From Lonicera japonica (taxonomy: Eukaryota; Streptophyta; Magnoliopsida; Dipsacales; Caprifoliaceae), in the NCBI GenBank assembly GCA_021464415.1, contig CM038465.1, positions 25,740,990-25,804,989 of the forward strand: DNA of 64,000 nucleotides. Reading direction: 5' to 3'. Positions 34,214 through 46,189 of this stretch are shown piece after piece (the stretch's first letter is position 1; every line of letters starts with the position of its first letter). Under the pieces are notes generated by a model. That model made no database searches and was not told the DNA's origin. It saw nothing but the letters and a program-made list of their open reading frames with translations. The translations under genes and the position numbers were made by a program.

Positions 34214-37200
34214 AAAAAGGATTTGCCCTCAAATCATCACTGGCATCAAACGAACTTAAGTCAGCAATGTTAAAAGTAGCGCTAACGTTGTACTCTCCTA
34301 GTAGGTCAAGCTTATAAGCATTATCATTGACGCGTTCAAGAATTTGAAAAGGTCCATCTCCTCTAGGATGTAGCTTAGAACGACGTTGTTCCGGAAATCA
34401 TTCTTTCTGCATGTGCAGCCATACCCAATCTCTAGGTTCAAAAACCAGCTTCTGACGTCCTTTATTCGCCTGCTTTGCATATTGCTCCGTCCTCCTTTCA
34501 ATATTGAGCCTTGCCTTCTCATGGATATGCTTAACAAACTCAGCCTTTTTCTTTTCATCAAGATTAGTATATTGAGAATAAGGTAATGGAGATAAATCTA
34601 ACGGAGTCAAAGGATTAAATCCATACACAATTTTAAAAGGTGAAAATTGAGTAGTAGAATGAACAGTGTAATTATAAGCAAACTCAACATGCGGTAAACA
34701 TTCCTCCCATGTTCTAATGTTCTTTTTAATGATAGCCCTTAACAAAGTAGATAAAGTTATATTCACAACCTCAGTTTGACCATCAGACTGTGGGTGACAA
34801 GTAGTAGAAAATAATAACTTAGTTCCTAACTTACACCACAAGGTCTTCCAAAAGTAGCTTCAGAATTTAGTATCTCTATCTAAAACAATGGTCCTAGGCA
34901 TACCATACAATCTCATAATTTCTCTAAAGAACAAATCAGCAACATGAGAAACATCATCGGTTTTATGACATGGAATAAAATAAGCCATTTTAGAAAATCT
35001 ATCTACGACCACAAAAATCGAATCTCTACCATTCTTAGACCTAGGGAAACCCAAAACAAAATCCATGGAAATATCTATCCAAGGTTCACTAGGAATAGGT
35101 AATGGTGTATATAAGCCATGCGGTTGCACACGGGACTTTGCTTGCCGACACGTAACACATCTTCCACAAATTCTCTCAACGTCTCTTTTCATACGTGGCC
35201 AAAAGAAGTGTTCTTACAAAATATCTAAGGTCTTAGCAATCCCGAAGTGCCCGTCAAACCTCCCCCATGGGCTTCCCTCACTAACAAGTCACGCATAGAG
35301 CAATTAGGCATACATAATTTATTCTCACGAAATAAAAAACCATCATGCCTAAAGAACTTACCCACTGCGTTTTTCTCACATGCTTTATACTCCTCACAAA
35401 AATCAACATCAATTGGATATAATTCCTTTATATGCTAAAACCAAGCAATTTAGCATCAAGGGTAGAGATTAACACATACCTTCGCGAAAGCGCATTAGCA
35501 ACAATATTTTCTTTACCTTGCTTGTACGGAATGACATATGGGAATGTCTCAATGAACTCCATCCAATGTGCATGCCTCTTATTCAGCTTATGCTGGCTCC
35601 TCAAATGCTTTAAAGACTCATGATCGGTGTAAATCACGAACTCTTTAGGCCAAAGGTAGTGTTGCCAAGTTTTCAATGCTCTAACCAATGCATACAATTT
35701 CTTATCATACGTCGGATAGTTCAAGGCTGCCCCACTCAATTTCTCGCTAAAGTAAGCAATTGATTTTCCTCCTTGCATAAGAACAGCCCCTATTCCCAAA
35801 CCCGATGCATCACACTGAAGCTCGAATGATTTAGTGAAATCTGGTAATGCAAGTACGGGCGCATGGGTCAACTTCTCCTTGATCAATTGGAATGCCTTCT
35901 CTTGTTTATCCCCCCATTTGAATCCCACATTCTTCTTGATCACCTCCGTCAACGGCGCGACTATGATACTAAAATCTTTCACAAACCACCGGTAAAAGCT
36001 AGCAAGTCCATGAAAACTTCGTACATTCCCCACAGTTGTAGGACTCGGCCACTCTTGTATTGCACGTACTTTCTCCTCATCAACTTGTATACCTTGTGCA
36101 CTCACAACAAAACCAAGAAAGACAAGCTTATCGGTGCAAAAAGTGCACTTCATCATGTTAGCAAATAACTTTTCTTTTTGAAGCGCATCTAAAACTGATT
36201 TTAAATGCTCAACATGATCCTCCAAGGTTTTGCTATAAATCAAGATATCATTAAAGTAGACAACAACAAATCTGCCAATAAATGCACGCAAAACATGATT
36301 CATTAATCGCATGAAAGTGCTCGGTGCATTAGTTAGCCTAAAGGGCATCACTAACCATTCATACAAACCATGTTTAGTTTTAAAAGCAGGTTTTCATTCA
36401 TCTCCTTCTTTCATTCTAATTTGATGATACCCACTTTTTAAATCAATTTTAGAAAATACACAAGCTCCATGCAACTCATCCAAGATATCATCTAAGCGAG
36501 GAATAGGATGTCGATATTGTATCGTTATATTGTTGATGGCTCAACAATCAAAGCACATTCTCCACGTCCCATCCTTCTTAGGCACTAAAATCACCGAAAC
36601 AGTGCATGAACTCATTCTTTCTCTCACGTGCCCTTTCTCCATCGGTTCAGACACTTGCCTTTATAACTCCTTCGTTTCCTTTGGGTTGCTCCGATGATAG
36701 GTTGGTCTGTTTGGAATGGTAGCGCCAGGAACAAAATCAATTTGATGCTCAATCCCTCTAATTGGCGGTAATCCATGTGGCATCTCGTCAAGCAAGACAT
36801 CCGCATAATCCTAAAACAAATAACCAATAGAACTAGGCAAAGACGAGTTAAGTTCATTAGTATTTAAATATGCCTCCTTGTACAAAAGCACAATCATCGG
36901 CTGCCTCAAATACAATGCTCTTTTAACTTCACTCGCTCTCGCATAAAAGTTCTTTTGTTTTCTCTTTTTCTCATTTTTTTCAACTTCACTCTTTTTCTTT
37001 TCCTCTATTTCTCTCTTTTTGTCACTCTTTTTCTTTTGCTCACTCTCTTTTTTTAACTCATTCTCTTTTTTTTGGTCACTCTCCTTTTGCAATTTTAATT
37101 GATCTTCATACACTTGCTTCGGTAACATAGGGACAAGAGTAATCGTCTTATGATTGAGCTCAAAAAAATATTTGTTGGTGAATCCATCATGCTTCACTCG

Positions 37201-37344
37201 GCGATCAAATTGCCATGGTCGCCCTAACAATAGATGACCAACTTGCATTGGTACTACGTCGCATAAGACCTCATCTTCATACTTCCCAATACAAAATGCG
37301 ACTAATACTTACTTGTTCACCTTGATATCCCCACTATCATTCAA
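34212..37344 (-). pseudogene. Gypsy pol remnant (reverse transcriptase, RNase H, integrase)
   Basis: The reverse transcriptase core (36366-~35900) follows a TGA that replaces a tryptophan codon near 36390. Its active-site motif reads YFNDILIY at about 36258-36235, with Asn where the catalytic Asp is expected (codon 36252-36250), and an Arg replaces the Gly of MPFGL. RNase H ([12 protein letters not shown]...[10 protein letters not shown]...[10 protein letters not shown]) continues to about 35490. Integrase follows as 35192-34860 (CGRCVTC zinc cysteines, [15 protein letters not shown]) and 34841-34398 ([12 protein letters not shown] with the catalytic Glu). The C-terminal tail ends DDLRANPF at the stop 34214-34212. 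A Lys/Glu-rich insertion lies before the RT (about 37100-36930). Several frameshifts and stops prevent full translation. Confidence 0.9.
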
Positions 37345-38712
37345 CTATTGCAACTTATATGGCTTGGGATGCTTAATAATAGGCAGCCCTAGCTTCTCCA
37401 CCATAATAGTACTTGCAACATTCGTATAACTTACACCATCAATGATCACACTGCATACCTTATTGTTCACTAGGCATCTACTATGGAAGAGATTTTGTCG
37501 TTGTACTTCATTATCTTCTTTAGCTCGCACACTAAGAGATTTTCTTGCAATCAACAAATCTCCTTCAGCCGCAAGCTCTTCTTCTTCATCATCAACATCT
37601 TCTAATAATGGCATAGAATCATCATTGGACTCTTCATCGGTCTCAATTTCACCGTTGTCTCGAATCACCATAGCTCTTTGATTGGGACATTGGTTCTCCT
37701 TGTGACCCCTGCCTTGACACTTGAAACATTTAATATCACGACTTTGAGATGTATTAGGCTCGGTTTTGGCTTTGATGAGGCTGATTTCTCTTCTTTCTTC
37801 CAAAGGAGAATTGATTTCCAAGAGGGTGTGGTTGGACTTTAGTTTTGGCATAGGCTACCCCTCCTCTTGGGTTGATTCTCAATCTTGATCGCCACGTGCA
37901 CCATATCTTCCAACTCAACATAATGTTGCAAATCCACCGCATTAGCAATTTCCCAGTTCAACCCATTCAAAAACCTGGCCATAGTAGCCTCTCGATCTTC
38001 GTCTACGTTCACTCGGATCATGGCCACTTCCATCCCCTTGAAATAATCTTCCACGCTGCAGTTTCCCTGTGTAAGCCTTTGTATCTTTTGGTACAGCTCC
38101 CGGTAGTAATGGCTAGGTATGAATCGCTTTCTTATCACTGTCTTCATCTCTTCCCATAGGACGCTCTCTATTTCTTCGTCTGTTCATTACTAATTGGTCC
38201 CACCACACAATTTCATATTCAGAGAACTCAATGGCAGCAAGTTTTACCTTCTTTATCTCGGAGTAATTATGGCAAATAAATACTAGCTCAACTTTCTTCT
38301 CCCATTCAAGATAAGCTTCGGGATCATTCTTCCCTTGAAACGACGAAATCTTCATCTTGATACTACCCATATTGTTATCTTCCATGTTCCTTCCTTCTCT
38401 ATTCCGTCCAGCATATCTCCTATTGACGGCCACCGGGTTCCAGTCGTCGTCATCTTCAAACCCACCATCGTAGGATTCTTCATCCTCAACCCTCGCTTCT
38501 CTAGGTTAGATTCTCCCTCTCCTATGAGCATGAGCATTATTTGATTGCTCGTTTTGTTTGTTCTCTATTCGGTCTATCCACCCATGAACCATATCCATCT
38601 CAGTTCTTAACATCTTCCTCATCTCCCCTAACAAAGCTTGTATTTGCAAGTTTGGGATGGCTGGTTGATGGCCCTCCTCCTCTTTCAATGCCACTTCTTG
38701 GCTTTTCGACAT
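37345..38712 (-). pseudogene. Gypsy gag and protease-region remnant
   Basis: An ATG at 38712 begins a gag-like frame. After at least one frameshift near 38510 comes the capsid-type region (FQGKNDPEAYLEWEKKVELVF near 38340-38280; then LYQKIQRLTQGNCSVEDYF). A zinc knuckle CFKCQGRGHKENQC lies at about 37728-37687. A protease-like stretch (VCSVIIDGVSYTNVAS) is near 37440. The pieces are in more than one frame, so no continuous gag-pol polyprotein can be made. Confidence 0.85.
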
Positions 38713-39712
38713 TATTTATATAACCTGCAAAATAGAATTAAGGACCTCACAAGCACTCCCTCACGTGTTTCGCTCAAAGAATGATTCACTCAGTTCACTC
38801 GTGTATCACTCCACAATTATTGGCTTTTACCCTCTAATGATCTCACAGCTTACGCCTCTTTTTGCTCAAATTAATGCTTTATAGGTTCTTATTGAACTAC
38901 ATAATTGAATAGCAAAATGTGAATGGACAGTTCATACGGCGAATTAATAAGAAACTAGAATCCCAGCGATTACGGACACAATAAGGGGCAAAAGAACGCG
39001 AAATAGGTGCGAAAATTCAGTCTCGTGGAACCGTGATTTTTTTTTATTCTGGGTCTCTCGACTTCTACTTTAATTTAGTGTAGTCAAAATTTTCAGAATT
39101 CAAAATTTCAACTGAAATAATTAACACAATTCAAAACTCATCAAAATCGAATTTTAAGCACCTAACAAAGCTTATATAAGCAGCCAACAAATTCGCAACA
39201 GCTAGGGTTTATATGATTAATGAAATAATCAATCGCAGATAGGGTTTATATGCAGAAATTGAAGTTTTAATAACCCTAACAATCTCGTATCTCAGCAAAA
39301 CGCAAGGTAGTAAGGGTTGTATTACAATCGAAAACTAACCCTAACTATGTCGAAATCCTACCTTATGCAGGAACAATAGAAACTGATTCACAATAGCAAA
39401 CAGACTATGATGGACATATTCGCAACTAGGGTTCAAAAGAACAAATTAAAGGAATTTGACTTTAAACCACAGATGAAGCAAATTCGTAATAGGTGCAATT
39501 CGAGTGTACTATAGCAATCAAGAACAAATTCGAAAAGAACTAAGCAAGAACAGATGTGGAATAATGAGAATTTTGATTTTTTTTTTGGACGAAAAACACA
39601 AAACAATCGCGATAAATAAATAAGCAGAACGAAGAACAAAAACACGAACAACGAAAACATGAATCAAACAATTACTAACTAATGGATAGATAAAACCTGA
39701 TAGTATAAGCTA

Positions 39713-39724
39713 GCTCTGATACCA
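39713..39724 (-). other. Primer binding site for initiator tRNA-Met
   Basis: On the minus strand TGGTATCAGAGC lies two bases inside the 5' LTR, the standard tRNA-iMet complementary primer site of plant LTR retrotransposons. Confidence 0.92.
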
Positions 39725-39726
39725 AC

Positions 39727-40421
39727 TGATACGACCCACGATGATATCGCACGAAACCCGCAAACACAACGATTTGGTTGTGCGAACCTCGACACAAATA
39801 CACACAAAAAACATAGCAAATTAATGACCCGAACCATTTCTACAATTAGATTCCGGTGGAAAACAAAGACAACACAATCGGGTACGGAATACCGATTGAT
39901 AAGTCGGATGAACGCCACGGACAAATCGATAAGTTCAAGTAGTTTGTGAAGAACCAAAGAGGATTAAGTCACTCAATATTATTATGAATAAAGTTTTAGA
40001 TGATAAAATAAAACAATGAACCCCCTTTAAATAGGGAGAAGAAAACGTAGGCAACAAGAAACCAATCCAACAATGAATCCTCAAAACAAATCCTAATCAA
40101 ACAAGAACTAGTCTTTAAAAGATATAATAACAATAATAAATAAAAATGTGTGGGATAGCTTGACTCCACATCTTGGGCCGCATAGACATGGTCTTCTCAC
40201 TCCAATTGGGCTTGAATAAGTGTAATCCAGCCTCCTTTTGTGCTCCACATTTTTTCCCTCTAATGGGCTTGATTGTGCCTTCTTCTTGAGCCCGAATAGC
40301 TTGAATTAATCCATTAAGCTCTGCCTTTAACTTCTTAGCCCGCGACCTTGTACTTGGGCCTGTTGGAACTTGGATGGCCTTTGAATTGTTTTCATTTTGC
40401 ACAACAGCCTTGCCTCCACCA
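39727..40421 (-). repeat. 5' LTR of the Gypsy element
   Basis: This 695-bp LTR has TG...CA ends and is adjacent to the primer binding site. It is the right-hand copy in the window. It carries the promoter for the minus-strand genomic RNA. Confidence 0.93.
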
Positions 40422-40539
40422 ATGAACCTAATAAATGTGTGTGAGATACTTAGAAATTGACTAATCAAAACAAAATAAAAATAAGAAAAGAATATATTAG
40501 AGCTCAAAATGATGTAGGCATAAGTCATTACTCTTAAAT

Positions 40540-42010
40540 AAAAAAATGATGCTAGTGAATTAGGAAGGGGATAAAAGATAGTCCTCAAAGTCATTATTGA
40601 CGTGAATTATTTTTTGGGGCGGGCATAGTTGTGCATTTTATCGTTTTCCTTTATAAAACGACTAGGTAATGCAGTTCAATTATTGAAGTTCCTTTGATTT
40701 TCTCTATGGGCTATGGTTACGATTAGGAAGGGGAGAAAAAATATCCACAAAGTCATTATCGACTTGAATTATTTTTTTAGGATAGGCATGGCTGTACATT
40801 TTATTGTTTTTTCTTTGTAAAACGACTAGATAATACGTTTCAAGTATTGTGGGTTCATTGATTTAAAAGTAGAGTATGTCAAGTCCAACTAAAGCAAAAA
40901 ATAGAGTCAAGTAAACCAAAAAATACAACATAGAGCCTTGCTGCAAGGCAACGAAAGGTTATAATCTGTGATATTTTAGTCGGTGATTTAGTTATTGTTT
41001 TTTTTCAAGATAATTTTTTGTTTGGTACTCTAGGATGGATTGTCTTATTTAGTCTAATTTCTATCTTTAATTTAATTTTATTTAGTTATATTTGGTTTAG
41101 TCCCTTTTATGGTTTCTTGTAAATAATCATATTTCGGCTTTATAAATCCACATTTTTTTAATATTTCTATGTAAGTATGCTTTTAACACTTAATTTTTTA
41201 AAAAAATATATAAAAAATGAAAGAGCAAATACAAGCAATTCAACCTTGATTTTAATGTCACACCAAAGTGGGCACATACAATGTAACTAGTACTATTACA
41301 ACTATTTTTCAAAAATTAAAAGGGGACAAATTTGACTTCCACAGTTAATTTTATTTTTCTAATAAATAATTTTGGAATTAAAATAAATTGATAAAACTAA
41401 CAATCCAATTTTGCATATAGCTGATTTATTGACCCTCTTAAAATGAAGGTTAACATGGCCCTCTACTCTCATTAGTTACAACAAGAAGTACATGAATGAA
41501 TAACGATTGTAGGTCCGTGTTGTTTAATAAATTAAGTAATTATAGTGGAAGATCATGTTAAACCTTATTTTAGGAGGTCAACAAATTTGAAGTCCATTTT
41601 AAGATAGTAATTTTGTGATACATATTTGGGTCATGTTAACAAGTGCCTTTAGCAGACATATTAACAAACTATTTATAGAAATAACAAAGCTTAAATACAC
41701 TTTAAAGTTTAAATAAGGAATGAATTCTCACATATAAAGTTACTATGTTATTTACATTCATAATATACTTAACATATACTCTTAGACTACAAGTTAACAT
41801 TTTTAAAAAACTGGAAGATAAAAATATTTGAAGTGTCAATATCAAATATCCGTAAATAAATGACATAGCAAAAAAAATCAATTTGTAAAAGTAAATGTTT
41901 TGCCTTAATGGATGCCTTTTGATCAGCTAAATTCCTTCTAATTTAGATCAATTTGTTATTTAAAATACGAGTATTCACACAAAGTGCTCACGTTTGAGCC
42001 TTATTCTGAT
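40540..42010 (+). repeat. Duplicated block A, copy 1
   Basis: About 1.5 kb matches 46190-47720 in direct orientation, with an older partial copy at 24360-24850. Landmarks are 'aggaaggggagaaaaaat', 'gggcatagttgtac', 'agagtcaagtaaaccaaaa', 'ggcaacgaaaggttataat' and 'ccctctactctcatt'. Within the block the first ~180-bp module is itself repeated. No coding frame is shared. Confidence 0.75.
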
Positions 42011-42374
42011 AGAAAATATTTTTTTGACAATATCAGCAACTTTAGATAATTTACATTTTAATTTTTTAAAGAATCTCCGAGAAACATTTTAACATGTATT
42101 TTTTTTGAAGAAATGAGAGAAACGAAGTGAAAGAATTTCATAAAATCAAATGAAACAAGTGAAAGAAGGTACCACAATAATCAGATATCTATGTTTTTAC
42201 TGTTTGAATAGTAATGCATGCATTGATCACATTTACATTGGCTTTAAATATTTTGTCTTATATCAACAGTCTGTCGGTTGCATTATTGAGTAAATTAGGG
42301 TGAAGTGGGCATTAATAATAATTGACATCTTGGAGAGTAGCTTGGCTGACATTTGTATTATTCATGATTGTGAC

Positions 42375-42868
42375 TAGGCCCGGCAATTATAACACGACAC
42401 GATAATACGACACGAAATCGATACGAATTTACCGGGTTTGAGTGAAGCCTTAACGGTGCGGGTCATAATCGGGTTGACCCGTCAAACCCGTTTATTAAAC
42501 GAATCGATTTCGTGTATATTCGCGAGACCCGAATAAAACCCATTTAACCCGGTAAGAATATATACGAGTCGATTTCGGATCGTGTAAACCTGTTTGTAAC
42601 CCGAATATAATTTATATATATATAAATTACTTAATTGAATTATTAGCGGGTCACTAAACGTTATTCGTATACGACCCAAATCGAACCGTTTATCTTAAAC
42701 GGGTTAAACGAATCGGGTCGTGTCATTCGTTAATTAAACGGGTCGTATATGAATTTGAAATTTTCACCCGTTTATTAAACGGGTCGTGTACGGGTGGAGG
42801 CACTTTTCATCCGACACGATTTTAACCCGACACGAAACCAACCCGTACACGACCCATTGCCAGGCCTA
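42375..42868. mobile_element. hAT-type MITE
   Basis: This 494-bp element is flanked by a perfect 8-bp duplication ATTGTGAC (42367-42374 and 42869-42876). Terminal inverted repeats read TAGGCCCGGCAATTATAACA on the left and TTAGGCCTGGCAATGGGTCG (reverse complement) on the right. The interior is full of 'acgacacg', 'gggtcgtg' and 'aaacgggt' motifs on both strands. There is no coding capacity; the 65-codon frame inside is incidental. Confidence 0.85.
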
Positions 42869-43163
42869 ATTGTGACCATAGCAAACAAAATCCAAGAGCT
42901 ATTACCATCACTAAGACATCTGTTGGTGGAGATTTTAGTCTAAAGGATAAATGTAATATTATATTTTGATAAAAAAAAAATTGTATTATTTTGATAATAT
43001 GATTATCCTTAAAAGATTAGTAAAAATGGAAAGTATGAGGGGGAAAAAAAGATGCTATGAAAATCTTGGTGCAAGTATTGTATTAGATCAATATATTATG
43101 GAAATTATAGTGAAATAATGAGGATGTAGATGAGTATAGTTCACTACATACGCTAATTAAACT

Positions 43164-43303
43164 GAACCAACTCAGGAACGAGGGTAACCTTAGTGGTAGG
43201 TAAGTTCCTACCTATTTTCACGGGGATGAGTTCGAGTTCTACTAGGGAGAAGTTGAAAATACTATTGATCCTCTTTCAAAAAAAATAAAATTGAACCAAC
43301 TCA
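43164..43303 (+). mobile_element. tRNA-derived SINE with 12-bp target duplication
   Basis: The body, 43176-43291, is flanked by TGAACCAACTCA at 43164-43175 and again at 43292-43303. It contains a pol III A-box (TAACCTTAGTGGTAGG) and B-box (GAGTTCGAGTTCT) and ends in an A-rich tail (caaaaaaaataaaa). All three hallmarks of a recent SINE insertion are present. Confidence 0.82.
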
Positions 43304-43589
43304 ACCCAATCCAAACTTGGGCTTGCTTTGTGTAAAACCATATCTTTTTGGACAAAATATGTTTAGTAAATTTTATTTATTAAAAATAAAATTATTTTGA
43401 ATTTTCAAATTTTAAATCCAATTGACCTGGTCTTCGGTCTATTCAATTGGATAGCTTCCACTCTCTCCCTCGCGCAATTTTCTCTCCATCTGTTAATCGC
43501 ACGTTGGAAATTTTTGTTTCTTTAAATAATTTTCTTATATAGCCTTTAAGACATACACACAGACTGGAAAATTTTTCTTTCCATTTGTT

Positions 43590-45295
43590 AGGCTGCCGAA
43601 GTGGAGCTGTTTAAGCCGGCTTTCACACATGGTGGGTATTTGCTAACAGTGAAGGACTCTGTCCTAGACTCGGTAAGTCAGGCTTACAACTATGATACGC
43701 CAAGAAATTGGTATAATTTATTATGGTAACTTATAATTTAAAGAGCATATATTATTACTAATATTTATATTTTTATTGGTTTCTCAAGTGGTAGAAACAA
43801 ATTTGAGAAAATTAAATAAAAATAAAGATTGTGAAGTCACATAAATTGGTCAATACTTATGGATGCATAACTTTTTACTTGGAACTTCAAAAAATGTGAT
43901 TCTTTAGTATTTTGAGAGCTACAACTTGCAGTTCAATATTTTCCAAATTTAGCCGTTTCGAGATCCAAAATTATGACGCAAAATTTAGCAATATAATGTG
44001 GCCAAAATTCAATAAAATACACTCAAATAAATGGGTTTAAAGACATTTAACACTCACTCAATTAAAAAAAGCCCAGCCCAGCCCAGCAGCAAGTCAATCT
44101 ATAACGGGCCGGCCTCCATTCAATTAAATGGGCTCAAGTCATGCAATTACTTGAAGGAGCCCTAAAGCATCATCATCTTAAATATAAAATGAGGCAATCC
44201 GGCCGTGCACAGCAACAACCACCGTGCCGAGCACTATTCAACTCCTCTCTTTTCTTTATTTTTCTTTTATTTTTCTTTTACTTTGAAGACTAGAAGATTA
44301 AAGATTTATTTTAATTAATTAATTCATACTAAGTAAGTTTACTTTAATTTTATTATTTTATGTTTATTTAATTTATTCTATACTAGCGTAAATTTGTGCT
44401 AGGGTTAGGATGAGTATATTTAATTAATTATATTGCACGTGTTCATGCCAATTGACTCTATTAATTTAATATTTTAACGTTAAATACAATTCTTCCTATT
44501 GGATGCCTATTTTAATTGATAAAAATAAAGTTGGATTATCATTATTTTTTGTTGGATTCCCTTTATGATTTATTAATAGTGGATATAGGGTATGTTTTGA
44601 CAGATATAGTGAGCGTTTTGATTTTATACATAAGTTTGGCTATGGAAGAATTATAATTGAATTTTATAAATTAATTAAACTTTAATGATTTTATTTTCTG
44701 CAACTAATAGAGTCGAGAGACCAAATTAGTGCGAGATAAGAGTAGAGTTTACGCACATGAATACTTAGAAAGATAATATTGAATATATGACTCCAAAATC
44801 CTAGTCAATTAATTCATTAATTTTGTTATCTTGCTTAATATTATTTAGTTATTTAATTTACTTGCTTTACTTTGTCATATTTAATTTGCTTTATTTTATT
44901 AGTTTGATTCCCATAAATTTTCTTAGCTAAATTATGAATTTAGTGAAAGATTAACAAGATAATTATAAAACATAATGTTTGATCTATGTGGGATCAACCT
45001 CGTTTACACGCTACACTATATATTGATTCGTGTACTTGCGAGTATTAAAATTTATCACAACAAACCATCTATTGAAGAATGATGGGGATGAGGCAAGACA
45101 AAACGTTTGCTCATTCCAAGAGGCCCTAGACGAGAGGACCAGGGAAAAGGACTACTCTTTGGCTGAGTAGGAATTTAAAGATGCTAAGCAAAAGCTTCGA
45201 GCTTCTACTAATTTTTCGGAGAGGTTGTGTCTATGGCGGCCTTTAGGTTTTTCGATGGTGGGTTATGGGACAGGTTTCGTCAAATTGCTCAAATA
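43590..45295 (+). pseudogene. Protein-coding fragment split by a repeat insertion, product unknown
   Basis: Two short GC-richer segments, 43590-43690 (frame reading AEVELFKPAFTHGGYLLTVK) and 45070-45295 (frames reading FQEALDERTREKDYSLAE and, shifted, AAFRFFDGGLWDRFRQIAQ), flank copy 2 of the 1.35-kb repeat family. They have protein-like composition and may be parts of one coding sequence interrupted by that insertion, with later stops and a frameshift. The family is not recognised; a coiled-coil retroelement-associated protein is one possibility. Confidence 0.3.
43694..45063 (-). repeat. Dispersed ~1.35-kb repeat family, copy 2 of 3
   Basis: This copy is reverse-oriented relative to copies 1 and 3. 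One end is ACCAATTTCTTGG-type (reverse complement of 43700-43712), shared with copy 3; the other is TAAATTTTAATACTCGCAAG (reverse complement, about 45040-45058), shared with copy 1. It is the most complete copy and defines both ends of the family. Confidence 0.6.
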
Positions 45296-45329
45296 AGATG
45301 GATAATTATATTATTTTATCATTTATCAA

Positions 45330-46110
45330 CATTTTAATTTTATTTTGTTAATGTTAATAAAATATTTGTTGATTTGGCAGTGACTTGAATCTTTTGGCCA
45401 ATAAGAAAATAGGGTTATAATAACTTTAGTTTACATAAGGTCAACAAATTTGAACCAGCATCATAGTTGTTAAAAAAACAAGTAAAAGATTAGCAAATAT
45501 TATAAGAATAATCCATGAACATAGGCATAAATATAACATATTTTAGTAAAATGTGCTCGCAATTCTTCATTTTTCAATTGCAATTAAGACCTCGTGTATT
45601 ACTTTTTATGTATGGGGTGCAAACACAAATAGAAACTAAAATATTACGTGAGAAGTCACAAGGACACTTTGGTTAAGAAAATAGTATCAAATCCACTAAT
45701 GGCGAGGTGGTAACTCAAAGAAATTAAAAGGATAATGCTACTGATCCAAAAGGAAAAAAAATCAAAAGTATAACTCCAAAGTAACTTTCAACAAATCACT
45801 GTTATTGATCACTCTGTCTTCCGCTCTTTAGTGCAAATGTTCATTGGGCTGTATATTATTTCTCAAATTAAAATACAAAGTGCAAACGTTAAATTATGAG
45901 AAATGCTATGTAACCCAAAAAGTATACCAAAAGTTGTAACCCAAATGAATATCAACTAAAAGTGATAAATTATATTAATTAGTTGAAAATCACTTTTAAA
46001 TTGTGTTTTTGGATTATCTTATTTTTAGTACTTTTTACAGGAATACAAGGCCGCCACCAAACTAATATGTATGTGTTCTAAAGGGTATAGGGCCTATTAA
46101 TAATTAATAA
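45330..46110 (+). repeat. Duplicated block B, copy 2
   Basis: It aligns with 20520-21310 and 48270-49030 ('tttgttgatttggcagtgac', 'gaacataggcataaatata', 'ggcgaggtggtaactcaaag'). It lacks the 'acaccctaaaggaga' leader present in the other copies. Confidence 0.65.
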
Positions 46111-46189
46111 TATTTCTAAAAAGGGCCGTATAAACTAAAAGGAGAGAAAAAAAGAAACTTAAGTCATTACTCTTAATGAAAAATTGTTG

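Larger units (their letters stand above)
33501..40421 (-). mobile_element. Ty3/Gypsy LTR retrotransposon, complete but decayed
   Basis: The 6,921-bp element has two LTRs that start TGATACGACC and end in CA, and is flanked by a 5-bp duplication ATGAA (33496-33500 and 40422-40426). Gag, protease-region, reverse transcriptase, RNase H and integrase domains occur in that order on the minus strand, the Ty3/Gypsy order. The unoccupied target is visible by comparison with 24240-24260 ('tttgatgaacctaataaatg'). LTRs differ at several positions in the first 80 bases alone, and coding regions carry stops, so insertion is not recent. Confidence 0.95.
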
